Assembly (NCBI GenBank): GCA_001724855.1
Contig: MEED01000007.1
Location: forward strand, 1-38,874
DNA length: 38,874 bases
Source: Lautropia sp. SCN 69-89
GTDB lineage: Bacteria; Pseudomonadota; Gammaproteobacteria; Burkholderiales; Burkholderiaceae_E
Reading direction: 5' to 3'
Shown here in pieces: positions 1-8,615 of the stretch (the first letter of the stretch is position 1; each line of letters begins with the position of its first letter). Under the pieces are notes generated by a model, which saw only the letters and a list, made by a program, of their open reading frames with translations, was not told the DNA's origin and did no database searches. The position numbers and the translations under genes are program-made.

Positions 1-1449
1 CGAGAGGACGAGCGAACTGCCCAACGCGAATACGATCGTCATCGCCACCGGCACGAAGAACTTGCCTTCGAGACCTTGCAGCGTCATCAGCGGCAGGAAG
101 ACGACGGCGATGATCAGGATGCCGGCGGCGACCGGCGCGGCCACCTCACGCACCGCACGAAACACCATGTGCTGACGAGGCAGCTTGTCCTTGCCGTCAT
201 GAGCCATGTGCTGGACGATGTTCTCGACCACCACCACCGCGCCGTCAACCAGCATGCCCAGCGCGATAGCTAAACCGCCCAGGCTCATCAGATTGGCCGA
301 CATGCCGTACCAGCGCATCAGGATGAAGGTGGCCAGGGCCGACAGCGGCAGCACCATGGCCACCGTCACGGCAGCCCGCAGGTTGCCCAGGAATGCTCCC
401 AGCAGGACCAGCACCAGTACGGTCGCTTCCAGCAGCGCCGTTGACACCGTGCCGATCGCAGTCTCGACAAGGCTGGCGCGGTTGTAGAAGACCTTGAGTT
501 CGACGCCCTTCGGCAAGGTCGGCTTGAGTTCTTTCAACTTCTTCGTCACGCCTTGCACGACTTTCTGTGCATTGGCCCCGGCCAACCCAAGCACAAGACC
601 CTGCACGGCCTCTCCCTGGCCGCTTTGCGTCACCACGCCATAGCGAGTGAGGTAGCCCTCGCGGACCTGCGCGATGTCGGCGATGCGCACGCTCGCACCG
701 CCTTCGGCCTTCACGACGATGGCGCGAACGTCGTCCATGTTCTTGATGCTGCCTTCGCTGCGCACCAGCAGCACTTCATCGCCTTCACCCAGGCGGCCTG
801 CGCCGTCATTGCGGTTGTTTGCCTCGATCGCTTTCCGCAACTGCGTTGTGGAAAGGCCCACCGCGGCGAGCTTCACTGGGTCGGGAACAACCTCGAACGT
901 GCGCACCTTGCCGCCAAGAGCATTGACATCCGCCACGCCCGGCACCGAGCGCAGGGCGGGCCGGATCACCCAATCGAGCAAGCTACGTCGCTCCTCTAGC
1001 GACATCTCCTTCGACTCGACGGTGAACATGAACATCTCGCCGAGCGGCGTGGTGATCGGCGCCATGCCACCGCTGATGCCCCCAGGCAGATCGGCACTGA
1101 TGTTGGACAGCCGTTCAGCCACCTGCTGACGTGCCCAATAGATGTCGGTGCCGTCCTCGAAATCGACTGTGATGTCGACGATGCCGTACTTGGACATCGA
1201 GCGCAGGATGCGCTGATTGGGAATGCCCAGCATCTCGACCTCGATCGGTACGGCGATGCGGGTTTCGATCTCCTCGGGCGTCATGCCCGGCGCCTTCATG
1301 ATGATCTTGACCTGCGTGCTTGCCACGTCGGGAAACGCATCGATCGGTAGGTTGCGGAAGGCATACCACCCCCCACCGGCCAGCAGTGCACCGGCCAGTA
1401 GGACAAACAGGCGCTGTGCGAGCGCGAATTGAACGAGACGGGTCAGCAT
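1..1449 (-). CDS. RND heavy-metal efflux permease, CusA/CzcA family (3' end outside window)
   Basis: This is the inner-membrane pump subunit of a tripartite proton-driven metal exporter. The first 483 codons are present; the gene runs off the left edge, where about 550 more residues would be expected. It starts with MLTRLVQFAL and a first membrane helix, followed by periplasmic porter sequence (PIDAFPDVASTQV, ISADLPGGISGG), both typical of the family. The TM4 region reads ALGMLVDGAVVVVEN: the DGAV..VEN core of HME-type pumps is kept, but the preceding DFG of CzcA is ALG, so the substrate (Zn, Co, Ni or Cu) cannot be assigned. The ATG lies one base after the TGA of the membrane-fusion gene, so the two are surely co-transcribed. 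No outer-membrane czcC-like gene is visible in this operon. The family call is firm; the metal is not. Confidence 0.93.
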   Translation of the reverse strand, partial: MLTRLVQFALAQRLFVLLAGALLAGGGWYAFRNLPIDAFPDVASTQVKIIMKAPGMTPEEIETRIAVPIEVEMLGIPNQRILRSMSKYGIVDITVDFEDGTDIYWARQQVAERLSNISADLPGGISGGMAPITTPLGEMFMFTVESKEMSLEERRSLLDWVIRPALRSVPGVADVNALGGKVRTFEVVPDPVKLAAVGLSTTQLRKAIEANNRNDGAGRLGEGDEVLLVRSEGSIKNMDDVRAIVVKAEGGASVRIADIAQVREGYLTRYGVVTQSGQGEAVQGLVLGLAGANAQKVVQGVTKKLKELKPTLPKGVELKVFYNRASLVETAIGTVSTALLEATVLVLVLLGAFLGNLRAAVTVAMVLPLSALATFILMRWYGMSANLMSLGGLAIALGMLVDGAVVVVENIVQHMAHDGKDKLPRQHMVFRAVREVAAPVAAGILIIAVVFLPLMTLQGLEGKFFVPVAMTIVFALGSSLVLS

Positions 1450-1450
1450 G

Positions 1451-2566
1451 TCAATTGCTCCCGCCCTTGCCGAGCCAAGCCGCCTTCAGTCCAATCACGG
1501 ACGTGACGGCGATCTCCTGACCGGGACGAAGCGCGCCCTTGACTCGCAGGGCTTGGCCGGCGCTATCCAGCACATCCACGGGCGTGGCAACGAAACCCTT
1601 GTCGGTTCGGACGAAGACATAAGCCTTGTCACCCTGTCGCACCACGGCAGCGACCGGGACCGCCCATCCTTCGCCGCCAGCGGCAAACGCCACTTGGGCC
1701 TGGACGAACTCGCCCGGCCGCAGCAACGCCGTCCCGCGCGTGACCTCCGCGCGCAGCACGACGGTCTGACTGTCGCTGACAGTGGTGCCTAGGCTCGTAG
1801 TGACGGCGTCTGCATCCCGACCGACCACGCTGACCTGGCCGCCGCGCGCCGTCACCTGCGACTGCCGCTGCACCGGCAACTGGATGTCGAGCCACAGCTT
1901 GCGCGTATCGGCGATCCGCACCAACGGATCGGATTGCTGGACACGCTGGCCAGGGTTGATGCCCAGATCGGTCACGATGCCCCCAGCGCGCGCCCGGATG
2001 ACCAGAGCATCCTGCATGGCGCCGTCCTCGGCGACGCGGCGTATGGAGGCCGCATCCAGTCCTGCCAGGCGCAGGGCGGCTTCCGCTTGGCGCAGACGGG
2101 CTTGGTCCTCGGCTGCGGCGATCTCCGCGTCCTGCGCTCTGCGATCGGGAACAATGCCTTCGGCCGCCAATTGCTTCTCGCGTTGCAGAGTCCTTTGTGC
2201 CAAGCGGTTGCGCGAAGCCGCTTCCATCAGCTTGAGCTGCTGTTCGCCCAATTCCGGGCTGGCTAGGCGCAACAAAGCCTGGCCGGGCTTGACGGCTTCG
2301 TTCTGCCCGACAAGCAGTTGATCGACAACGCCGGCCAGCGGTGCGCTGACGACGTACTCCTGCGATGGAGGGAGTACGACCCGGGCTGGGTACGTCATGC
2401 CCGGAATAGACGCAGGTTTGTCCAGACGTTGCAGTTGAACGCCCAAGGCTTGCATCTGCGCCGCAGAAACGGCGAACTCGTCGGCAGCCAAGGCCACCGC
2501 AGAGAGAGAGAACGCGAACGCGGTGACGCAGCACGCGCGCGTCCAAAGGGAAGATTGATAAGACAT
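1451..2566 (-). CDS. RND efflux periplasmic adaptor (membrane-fusion) subunit, CzcB/CusB-like
   Basis: This is the periplasmic adaptor linking the RND pump to an outer-membrane channel. The chosen start at 2566 gives 371 aa and is preceded by GGAG seven bases upstream. A longer frame to 2629 would put 21 odd residues before the signal peptide. Residues 1-28 form a signal peptide (cleavage near AVALA-ADEF). Then come a barrel-sandwich/lipoyl half (YVVSAPLAGVVDQLLV), an alpha-helical hairpin rich in Q, A and E (about 110-170), the second lipoyl half (IRARAGGIVTDLGI) and a C-terminal beta-barrel (LRPGEFVQAQVAF). It lacks the long N-terminal His-rich metal-binding segment of some CzcB proteins. 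It lies between a small membrane protein gene (77 bp upstream) and the pump gene (1 bp downstream). Confidence 0.92.
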   Translation of the reverse strand: MSYQSSLWTRACCVTAFAFSLSAVALAADEFAVSAAQMQALGVQLQRLDKPASIPGMTYPARVVLPPSQEYVVSAPLAGVVDQLLVGQNEAVKPGQALLRLASPELGEQQLKLMEAASRNRLAQRTLQREKQLAAEGIVPDRRAQDAEIAAAEDQARLRQAEAALRLAGLDAASIRRVAEDGAMQDALVIRARAGGIVTDLGINPGQRVQQSDPLVRIADTRKLWLDIQLPVQRQSQVTARGGQVSVVGRDADAVTTSLGTTVSDSQTVVLRAEVTRGTALLRPGEFVQAQVAFAAGGEGWAVPVAAVVRQGDKAYVFVRTDKGFVATPVDVLDSAGQALRVKGALRPGQEIAVTSVIGLKAAWLGKGGSN

Positions 2567-2642
2567 AAAGACTCCGCGGAAATGCCGACCCGCCGCCACA
2601 ATCGGCGAGCAGGGCCCTTGACTGGTCAATGGAAAACCGACG

Positions 2643-3119
2643 TCAAGCGCGGAGTGGTGGCGCTCTTACCTGTGGACGGATTACGCCTGTGAAGTGCAGG
2701 GTGGCCGCCTGGCGTGGCCAATCGTGAGGCTGCCGGCGAATATCGACCGACGGTGCTGACACTGCCATGAGCAGCGCAACGAAGGCTACATGCTGGCCCG
2801 CATCGGACTTCTCGGGCGAGGCGACGACTGTCCTGCCCTCAACGCGAAGTGCGAGGACCGAATGGCCGCTGCCGATTCCCGGGCAATCCTCGACGTGCGG
2901 CGCATCTAGGGTGTGCGCGTCATGCACCTCGGCGAGGGCCACGCCATCGATACCGAAGTCATGGTGATGCGCATGCAGCGGTGCTCCTACGTGATCGACC
3001 ACCAGCAGCAACACCAGGACCAGTCGCGCCATCCATGCGAATGCGCGCACAACAGCGTGCGCTGGCGTAGCGTGCACCGTCGCTGTCGGAGATGGTGGCT
3101 GTTGGATTTCCATCGTCAC
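2643..3119 (-). CDS. small histidine-containing membrane/exported protein of the metal operon
   Basis: I do not recognise a named family. The 158-aa product has one strong hydrophobic segment (about 29-45, ARLVLVLLLVVDHVGA) followed at once by a His cluster (LHAHHHDFG) and scattered Asp/His residues (EVHDAHTLDAPHVEDCPGIG). This suggests a signal anchor with a metal-binding periplasmic part. Its place between a P-type ATPase and the adaptor/pump pair resembles the small CzcI-type proteins that precede czc structural genes, but this is analogy, not homology I can show. The start is GTG at 3119, overlapping the ATPase stop (GTGA); ATG two codons later (3113) is equally possible. The overlap supports translation as part of the operon. 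Confidence 0.55.
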   Translation of the reverse strand: MTMEIQQPPSPTATVHATPAHAVVRAFAWMARLVLVLLLVVDHVGAPLHAHHHDFGIDGVALAEVHDAHTLDAPHVEDCPGIGSGHSVLALRVEGRTVVASPEKSDAGQHVAFVALLMAVSAPSVDIRRQPHDWPRQAATLHFTGVIRPQVRAPPLRA

Positions 3120-4980
3120 GTACCAGCTATCTTCACCCGCAACAGCTTCACGGAATTCAGGAACACCATAACGTCAGGGCCGAGGTGGATGAAGGCCGCC
3201 TGAATCGGTCCGATCCACCCCAGCAACGCGGCAGTGATCCCAAGGACATGCACAACGCCGACGCCAACCCACAGATTCTCCTGGATGGTGCGGTAGGAGC
3301 GGCGTGCAATGCTGCGTGCAGCCACGATCTTGCTGAGGTCGTCGGTCATCAACGCGATGTCTGCCGCCTCAAGAGCTGCTTGGGCACCGCCGCCGCCCAT
3401 GGCGATGCCGACATCAGCGCTCGCCAGTGCGGGTGCGTCATTGACGCCATCGCCGACCATGGCGACCTTGAATCCTTGTTTCTGAAGTTCTGAGATCGCG
3501 GCGACCTTGCCCTCCGGCATCAGGTCGGCCCTCACATCATCTACGCTGAGTTCGCCCGCAATTGCGTTGGCTGTTGCGGCGTTGTCTCCCGTCAGCATGA
3601 CGACGCGCTTGACGCCGCTTTCCTTGAGCGAGGTAATCGCTTCGCGCGCTCCCCGCCGCAACGTGTCGGCAATGAAGATGACACCGGCGAGCTTCCCGTC
3701 TACCGCCACATGCACCGGGGTACGACCGGACTCGGCGACAGGCCGGTCGATCGTCACCCCAGCCTCAAGCAGCAGCGCAGAATTGCCCACCAACACCATC
3801 CTGCCGTCGATGGTTGCCTTGACGCCGCGCCCCTGCAACTGTTCGAAGGTCTGCGGCTCAGGTACCTGAATGCTTCGGCGTGTTGCGCTCTCGAAAACGG
3901 CTTTGGCCAGCGGATGCGCAGAACGTCGGTCGGCTGCAGCCGCAACGCGCAGAAGATCGTCCTCGTTGAGGGTCGGATCAAAGGACTGAACCTGTACAAC
4001 CTCCGGCCTGTTCGCGGTCAGGGTGCCGGTCTTATCAAAGACCACCGCGTCGGCCTTCGCCAGCAGCTCCAGGTAGAGGCCGCCCTTGATCAGAATGCCG
4101 CTCCGCGCGGCGCGGGCGATTTCATGACAAGCGGGGTCGCCAAGCCAAGTTCTGCCGGCGACGTGAAGATCAGTAGCGTCACCACCTTCGAGACATCGCG
4201 CGTGACGAGGAATACACCTACCAGAAAGATCAGAACGACCGGGACCAGCCAGCCCGCAACCTTGTCCGCCAGCTTCTGTACTGGTGCTCTTTCGGACTCG
4301 GCGCTCTCGACCAAGGCAATGATTCGGGAAAAGATCGTGTCACCGCCGACCCTATCCGTGCGCACGTCGATCGCACCGGATTCGACGATTGTTCCGGCGA
4401 AGACTTGCGTGCCCTCGGTTTTGTCCTGCGGCACGCTTTCGCCCGTGATCGGCGCCTGATTCACTGCAGCGCTGCCGCCGACCACAACGCCGTCCACCGG
4501 AATCTTCTCGCCGGTGCGCACGAGAACGACTTGCCCGGCTTTGACCGCGGCGATGGGCACTGTCCGCTCTGTCCCATCTTCGCGGACCAGTGCCGTCTGT
4601 GGCACAGCGCCGATCAGCGCCTTGATGGATGCTCGCGCGCGATCAGTGTTCAACTCGGCGATGAACTCGGCAATGAGGATGATGACCATCAACACAGCAC
4701 CCGCGACTGTTTCGCCGCCGAACACCGCGACGAGCGTCGCAATCGTGACGAAGATCTCGGTGCCGATTTTTCGTTCGGTGAACAGATCAATCAGCCCAGT
4801 CTTGACGAGCGGGTAAAGGCCGACGCTTACGGCTGCCCAGAGGACGTAGAGCGGGACGAGTTGCCGCCAGTAGAGTAGTGCAACGGCTCCGGTCAAAGCG
4901 ATGCGCCCGACCTCGATCCAGCGCTCCCGCGTCATGAGCCCGAGGACGCTATTCGTGGAGGTATCAGCTAAGGAGTTCAT
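3116..4980 (-). pseudogene. P1B-type heavy-metal ATPase, frameshifted near 4120
   Basis: This gene would encode a metal-exporting ATPase of about 620 aa. The first part (4980 to about 4120) has four to six membrane helices, the actuator motif ITGESVP and the metal-site helix IFTSPAELGLATPLVM. The second part carries DKTGTLT, the HP-loop region and GDGVNDAPALA. The two are in different frames. In CopA-type ATPases 13 residues separate ATP from GILIKGG; here there are 10 codons plus 2 nt, so 7 nt appear to be missing. Frame one ends shortly after at GAAF-stop. The membrane motif reads SPA, not CPC or SPC, so the usual transmembrane cysteines are absent. There is no N-terminal metal-binding domain. 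The ATG at 4980 overlaps the upstream stop (ATGA). It is a pseudogene unless the gap is a sequencing error. Confidence 0.88.
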
Positions 4981-6302
4981 CGTTCCAAACCCGGCCAACG
5001 GGGGTGCAGGTCGTCCACCACATAGGGGTGAGTGTGTCGCAGCCCTGCGGTCCTAGGCTCGCTGCCATCCGCGTGCGCGTGACCTGGCGGCAGGTCATGG
5101 TGCTCATGCTCAAGCACTTCCGGGTCATCGGCCGGCCACAGCTTGAGGGTCAGTACGAGTGCGACTACCGCTGCCGCAGAGTGCATTGCGAAGGCCCAGG
5201 GCAACCCAGCTCGTGCCCCAAGCCACCCCGCCAATGGATAGAACACTAGCCAGCAGGCATGTGATAGCGCGAACTGCGCCGCGTACACTGCCGGTCGATC
5301 CTCTGGATGCGCAGAGCGGCGTAGCAACCGACCCGAAGGTGTCTGAGCAGCGGAGTATCCAAGGCCGAGCACGAACCACAACGGAAGCAGGCCACTCATT
5401 CCCTGAATGATCGACCCAAGGGCCAGGCCCGGCACCAGCACGGCTAGACCCGCGAGCATCACTGGCCGATCAGGTAAGCGCTCCAGTGCTCGCGGCAAGG
5501 CCAGCGCCGCAACCATGGACCCGGCACCGAATGTTGCCAAGGCCAATGCCACCTGGGTTTGATTCAAGCCCCAAGAGGATTGCACCAGTACGACGGTGTT
5601 TACGAAGACCATTGCACCAGCCGCCGCTACACCGACCTGCACTGCCCATAGTCCCCGCAACCGGGGCGTCGCGAGGTAGATGCGCAGGCCGCGCGTCGTG
5701 CGGTCGTAGATGCCGCGACGCTCACTCGCCTTGGGGCTCGGTAGCACGACCGAGACCACCAGCGCGGCAGACGCAAGAAAACCGACGACTGTGCCAGCGA
5801 ACAAGTTGTGAAAACTGACAACCGTCAGAAGTGCCGCGGCCAACATCGGGCTCACGAGGCTTTCCAGATCGTATGCCAGGCGCGAAAGCGAGAGCGCCTG
5901 CGTGTAGTCCTTCTCCTGAGGCAGCACGTCCGGAATCGTGGCCTGGAAGGTGGGCGTGAACGCAGCCGACGCCGCTTGCAGCACGAAGATCAGGACGTAG
6001 ACCTGCCACACCTGCGACACGAAAGGCAGCGCCACGGCCACTACAGCGCGCACGATATCCAGACAGACCAGCATCGTCCGGCGGGGCAGCCGGTCCCCCA
6101 GCGCGGTGGCGACGGGTGCCACGCCGACGTAGGCCGCCATCTTGATTGCGAACGCCGTGCCAAGCACGGTTCCCGCGTCCGCCTCGGCCAACTGGTACGC
6201 CAGTAGGCCGAGTGCCACGGTCGCCAGCCCGGTACCGACGAGCGCGATTACCTGCGCGAGGACGAGGTGTCGGTAGGTACGGTTGGCAAGAATCTGGAGC
6301 AT
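4977..6302 (-). CDS. nreB: NreB-like MFS nickel-resistance exporter
   Basis: This is a major facilitator superfamily transporter of 441 aa with about 12 hydrophobic helices and the loop motif GDRLPRR between helices 2 and 3. The C-terminal tail after the last helix is His-rich (EHEHHDLPPGHAHADG, then RHTHPY). That tail and the length match NreB, the nickel exporter of the Achromobacter xylosoxidans nre locus, in which the His-rich tail aids resistance. The gene follows a CsoR/RcnR-type repressor (59 bp upstream) as in nre loci, and its stop overlaps the ATPase start. Nickel export is inferred from family and context; cobalt is possible. Confidence 0.85.
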   Translation of the reverse strand: MLQILANRTYRHLVLAQVIALVGTGLATVALGLLAYQLAEADAGTVLGTAFAIKMAAYVGVAPVATALGDRLPRRTMLVCLDIVRAVVAVALPFVSQVWQVYVLIFVLQAASAAFTPTFQATIPDVLPQEKDYTQALSLSRLAYDLESLVSPMLAAALLTVVSFHNLFAGTVVGFLASAALVVSVVLPSPKASERRGIYDRTTRGLRIYLATPRLRGLWAVQVGVAAAGAMVFVNTVVLVQSSWGLNQTQVALALATFGAGSMVAALALPRALERLPDRPVMLAGLAVLVPGLALGSIIQGMSGLLPLWFVLGLGYSAAQTPSGRLLRRSAHPEDRPAVYAAQFALSHACWLVFYPLAGWLGARAGLPWAFAMHSAAAVVALVLTLKLWPADDPEVLEHEHHDLPPGHAHADGSEPRTAGLRHTHPYVVDDLHPRWPGLER

Positions 6303-6361
6303 GGCGTCAGGCGTTCGCGTCTTCCTGCTACATCAGTTCGGCAAGAGAAGGCATCGCGGGC

Positions 6362-6646
6362 TCACAGGTACCGGGTGATTTCTTTGAACTCCGCCATGGA
6401 GTCGCGCTGGTCGCGCGCCAACGGGCCGATCACGTCCTCCAGGCAATGGTCAAGATGATCCTGGATCAGCGCCTTCTTGGCCTGCTGAATTGCCTTCTCC
6501 ACAGCCTGGAGCTGTTGTGCGACGTCCAAGCAGGAGCGTCCATGCTCGATCATCGCCACGATGCCGTTCAGATGCCCGCCGGCGCGGCGCAGCCGCTTGA
6601 CGATTGCGGGGTGTGACTGGTGCGTATGGGCGTGTTGTGCATGCAT
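6362..6646 (-). CDS. CsoR/RcnR-family metal-sensing repressor (NreA-like)
   Basis: This 94-aa all-helical repressor belongs to the DUF156 family. Cys39, His64 and Cys68 have exactly the spacing of the CsoR C-H-C site (25 and 4 residues). His7 lies 32 residues before Cys39, the spacing of the fourth ligand in the nickel sensor InrS. The N-terminus MHAQHAHTHQ offers other candidate histidines. A nickel-type four-ligand site therefore fits, in line with the NreB-like gene next downstream. It is the first gene of the minus-strand metal operon. The intergenic region holds a CCCCCTGAGGGG element inside the divergent promoter, the likely operator, implying repression in both directions and autoregulation. 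Confidence 0.87.
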   Translation of the reverse strand: MHAQHAHTHQSHPAIVKRLRRAGGHLNGIVAMIEHGRSCLDVAQQLQAVEKAIQQAKKALIQDHLDHCLEDVIGPLARDQRDSMAEFKEITRYL

Positions 6647-6663
6647 AAGCGCTAGAAGTTGGA

Positions 6664-6693
6664 TTGATCCTATGCCCCCTGAGGGGATATAAT
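6664..6693 (+). promoter_or_regulatory. sigma70-type promoter with CsoR/NreA-type operator in the spacer
   Basis: A perfect -10 TATAAT (6688-6693) is preceded by a -35-like TTGATC (6664-6669) with an 18-bp spacer. The spacer contains CCCCCTGAGGGG (6675-6686), a near-palindromic C/G tract like the operators of CsoR/RcnR repressors. It drives the His-rich protein, HupE-like and anchor genes, and lies between them and the divergent repressor gene. A repressor bound here would block polymerase directly. Confidence 0.65.
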
Positions 6694-6733
6694 ACTACCT
6701 TTTAACCTCCATCTCCATCCCTATAGGCAGCCC

Positions 6734-7132
6734 ATGCGGCGCGTGCACGGATTCACCGACTTGATGCGTTCATCCAGCTTGCGCTGGATGGCGCTGGTGA
6801 CGCTCGCGTTCGGGCTGCTGTTTTCCACTATTGGCGCCACCAGTTCACATGGCTCTGCCGTGCTGGCAGCCATGGATCACGGCATCGGAAGCAGCCTGGA
6901 CCAGAAGCACGGCCACTCGCACGGCGATGATGGTGATACGGGCGCGGACACCGACTCCGATCATCCGCACCACTCCAACGACCACTCTCACGACAGCCCG
7001 CATGCCCTGGCAGAAAGCTCGCGCGCGTGGAGACCAGAGCCATCGATCCGGCTTGCCAGCACGGACACCCGGGCCAGACAAGTCTTTGCCTCTCGGTTGG
7101 AACGGCCTCCGCGAATGGACTACTGCGCCTGA
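6734..7132 (+). CDS. His-rich exported protein, first gene of nickel/cobalt permease operon
   Basis: No family name is recognised. The 132-aa product has a hydrophobic N-terminal segment (about 18-46, WMALVTLAFGLLFSTIG) that could be a signal sequence or anchor. A metal-binding-like stretch follows, dense in His and Asp (KHGHSHGDD, HPHHSNDHSHD). It lies 40 bp after a strong promoter and 61 bp before the HupE-like gene. A periplasmic nickel/cobalt-binding or buffering role is plausible but inferred only from composition and position. Confidence 0.6.
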   Translation: MRRVHGFTDLMRSSSLRWMALVTLAFGLLFSTIGATSSHGSAVLAAMDHGIGSSLDQKHGHSHGDDGDTGADTDSDHPHHSNDHSHDSPHALAESSRAWRPEPSIRLASTDTRARQVFASRLERPPRMDYCA

Positions 7133-7193
7133 GCCTGCACGCATCCGAGTGCCGCAGCCGTCTCTCTTCTAGTCCTGTTTCTTTGGAGTATTT

Positions 7194-7931
7194 ATGCACA
7201 GCCGCCAACGCGGCGGGCCGGCAGTTCTTCCGTGGTTGAACTGGCGAGCCCGTCCTCTCTTCGTCGCACTCGTATTTCTTCTGACGTTTGCCGGCATCAC
7301 CGAAGCCTTTGCGCATGCCGTGACCGCGGGAGACAAGGGGTACATCCAGGAAATATCCGGGGTGAACTTGCTACCCTTCGTCTACCTGGGCGCCAAGCAC
7401 ATGATGACCGGCTATGACCACATCCTCTTTCTGCTCGGTGTCATCTTCTTTCTGTACCGCCTGACGCACATTGGTATCTATGTGAGCCTGTTTGCGTTGG
7501 GGCATTCCACGACCATGATTCTCGGCGTGTACTTCAACGTCGGGATCAATAGCTACCTCATCGACGCCATCATCGGCCTGTCCGTGGTCTACAAGGCCCT
7601 CGACAACATCGGCGCCTTCCAGCGTTGGCTGGGATTCCAGCCGAATACGAAGGCCGCCACTCTCGTGTTCGGGTTGTTCCATGGGCTTGGTTTGGCCACC
7701 AAGATCCTGGAGTACGACGTCTCGCCCGATGGCCTTGTTCCGAACCTGCTGGCGTTCAACGTCGGCGTGGAAATCGGTCAGTTGCTGGCCCTGGCGGTGA
7801 TCCTGATTGCCATGAGCTACTGGCGTCGGACCTCCAGCTTCTTTCGTCACGCCTACAGCGCTAACGTGGTCATGATGTGCCTGGGCTTCATGCTCATGGG
7901 CTATCAGTTGACCGGCTACGTCGCTTCCTGA
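7194..7931 (+). CDS. HupE/UreJ-family membrane permease
   Basis: This 245-aa integral membrane protein has six to seven hydrophobic segments after an N-terminal signal-like helix. The signature region GAKHMMTGYDHILFLLG carries the His and GYDH residues typical of HupE/UreJ proteins, which transport nickel or are tied to its supply. Further conserved His residues occur in ALGHSTTM and FGLFHGLG. The start is supported by TTTGGAG seven bases upstream. In the divergent nickel operon it is more likely to serve metal homeostasis than hydrogenase maturation, as no hydrogenase or urease gene is nearby. The transport direction cannot be told from sequence. Confidence 0.82.
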   Translation: MHSRQRGGPAVLPWLNWRARPLFVALVFLLTFAGITEAFAHAVTAGDKGYIQEISGVNLLPFVYLGAKHMMTGYDHILFLLGVIFFLYRLTHIGIYVSLFALGHSTTMILGVYFNVGINSYLIDAIIGLSVVYKALDNIGAFQRWLGFQPNTKAATLVFGLFHGLGLATKILEYDVSPDGLVPNLLAFNVGVEIGQLLALAVILIAMSYWRRTSSFFRHAYSANVVMMCLGFMLMGYQLTGYVAS

Positions 7932-8286
7932 ACTCCAAGGATTCCATCCATGTACAACAGCGATACCCCTTTGCATGTCGAGTTGCCTTCGTCGAGGCAA
8001 CTGCAGCGCTCCACAATCCTGGCTGCCCTCAGCGCAGCGGTCCTGCTCGCCACCGTCGTTCTTCCCGCCGAGTACGGCATTGATCCCACGGGTATTGGCC
8101 GCGTGCTGCGCCTGACCGAGATGGGCAAGACGAAGATGCAGCTCGCTGCCGAGGCGGCCAACGATGCTGCGGCGGATGCCAAGCAATCGGAAGTGAAGTC
8201 CAAGGTCGCCGGTGCGCCAACCAGCGATACTGTGGAGTTGACCCGCTTTCGTGGACACCTGATCCTTGTAAAGGAAGGAGTCCACC

Positions 8287-8598
8287 ATGCCCCAATCCCA
8301 TGCTCCCTATGCGCCGGAATTTCGCCAGCAATTAATCGAGTTGGTGCGCGCCGGTCGCTCTCCCGAGCAACTCGCAGAGGAATTTGGCTGCTCAGCGCAG
8401 TCGATCCGAAACTGGGTGGCACAAGAGGCCATTGATGAAGGCAAGCCGCTGCCCGGCAAAGCAGGACTGACGACGGCTGAGCGCGAGGAGCTGGCGCGTC
8501 TGCGTCGTGAGAATCGGCAGCTGAAGATGGAGCGCGACATCCTGGCAAAGGCTACGGCCTGGTTCGCCGGCAAGAACGGCGGCTCTTCGAACTCGTAA
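8287..8598 (+). CDS. IS3-family transposase OrfA (DNA-binding)
   Basis: The 103-aa OrfA carries an N-terminal helix-turn-helix (YAPEFRQQLIELVRAG, then LAEEFGCSAQSIRNWV), as in HTH_Tnp_1 proteins, followed by a leucine-zipper-like coiled coil (ELARLRRENRQLKMERDIL) used for multimerisation. It binds the terminal inverted repeats. GGAG lies six bases before the ATG. OrfA alone is usually regulatory; the active transposase is the OrfAB fusion made by -1 frameshifting near the end of this frame. I do not see the common A6G slippery heptamer, so the shift site is unclear. Confidence 0.9.
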   Translation: MPQSHAPYAPEFRQQLIELVRAGRSPEQLAEEFGCSAQSIRNWVAQEAIDEGKPLPGKAGLTTAEREELARLRRENRQLKMERDILAKATAWFAGKNGGSSNS

Positions 8599-8615
8599 GC
8601 GCGAACCAGGCCGCC

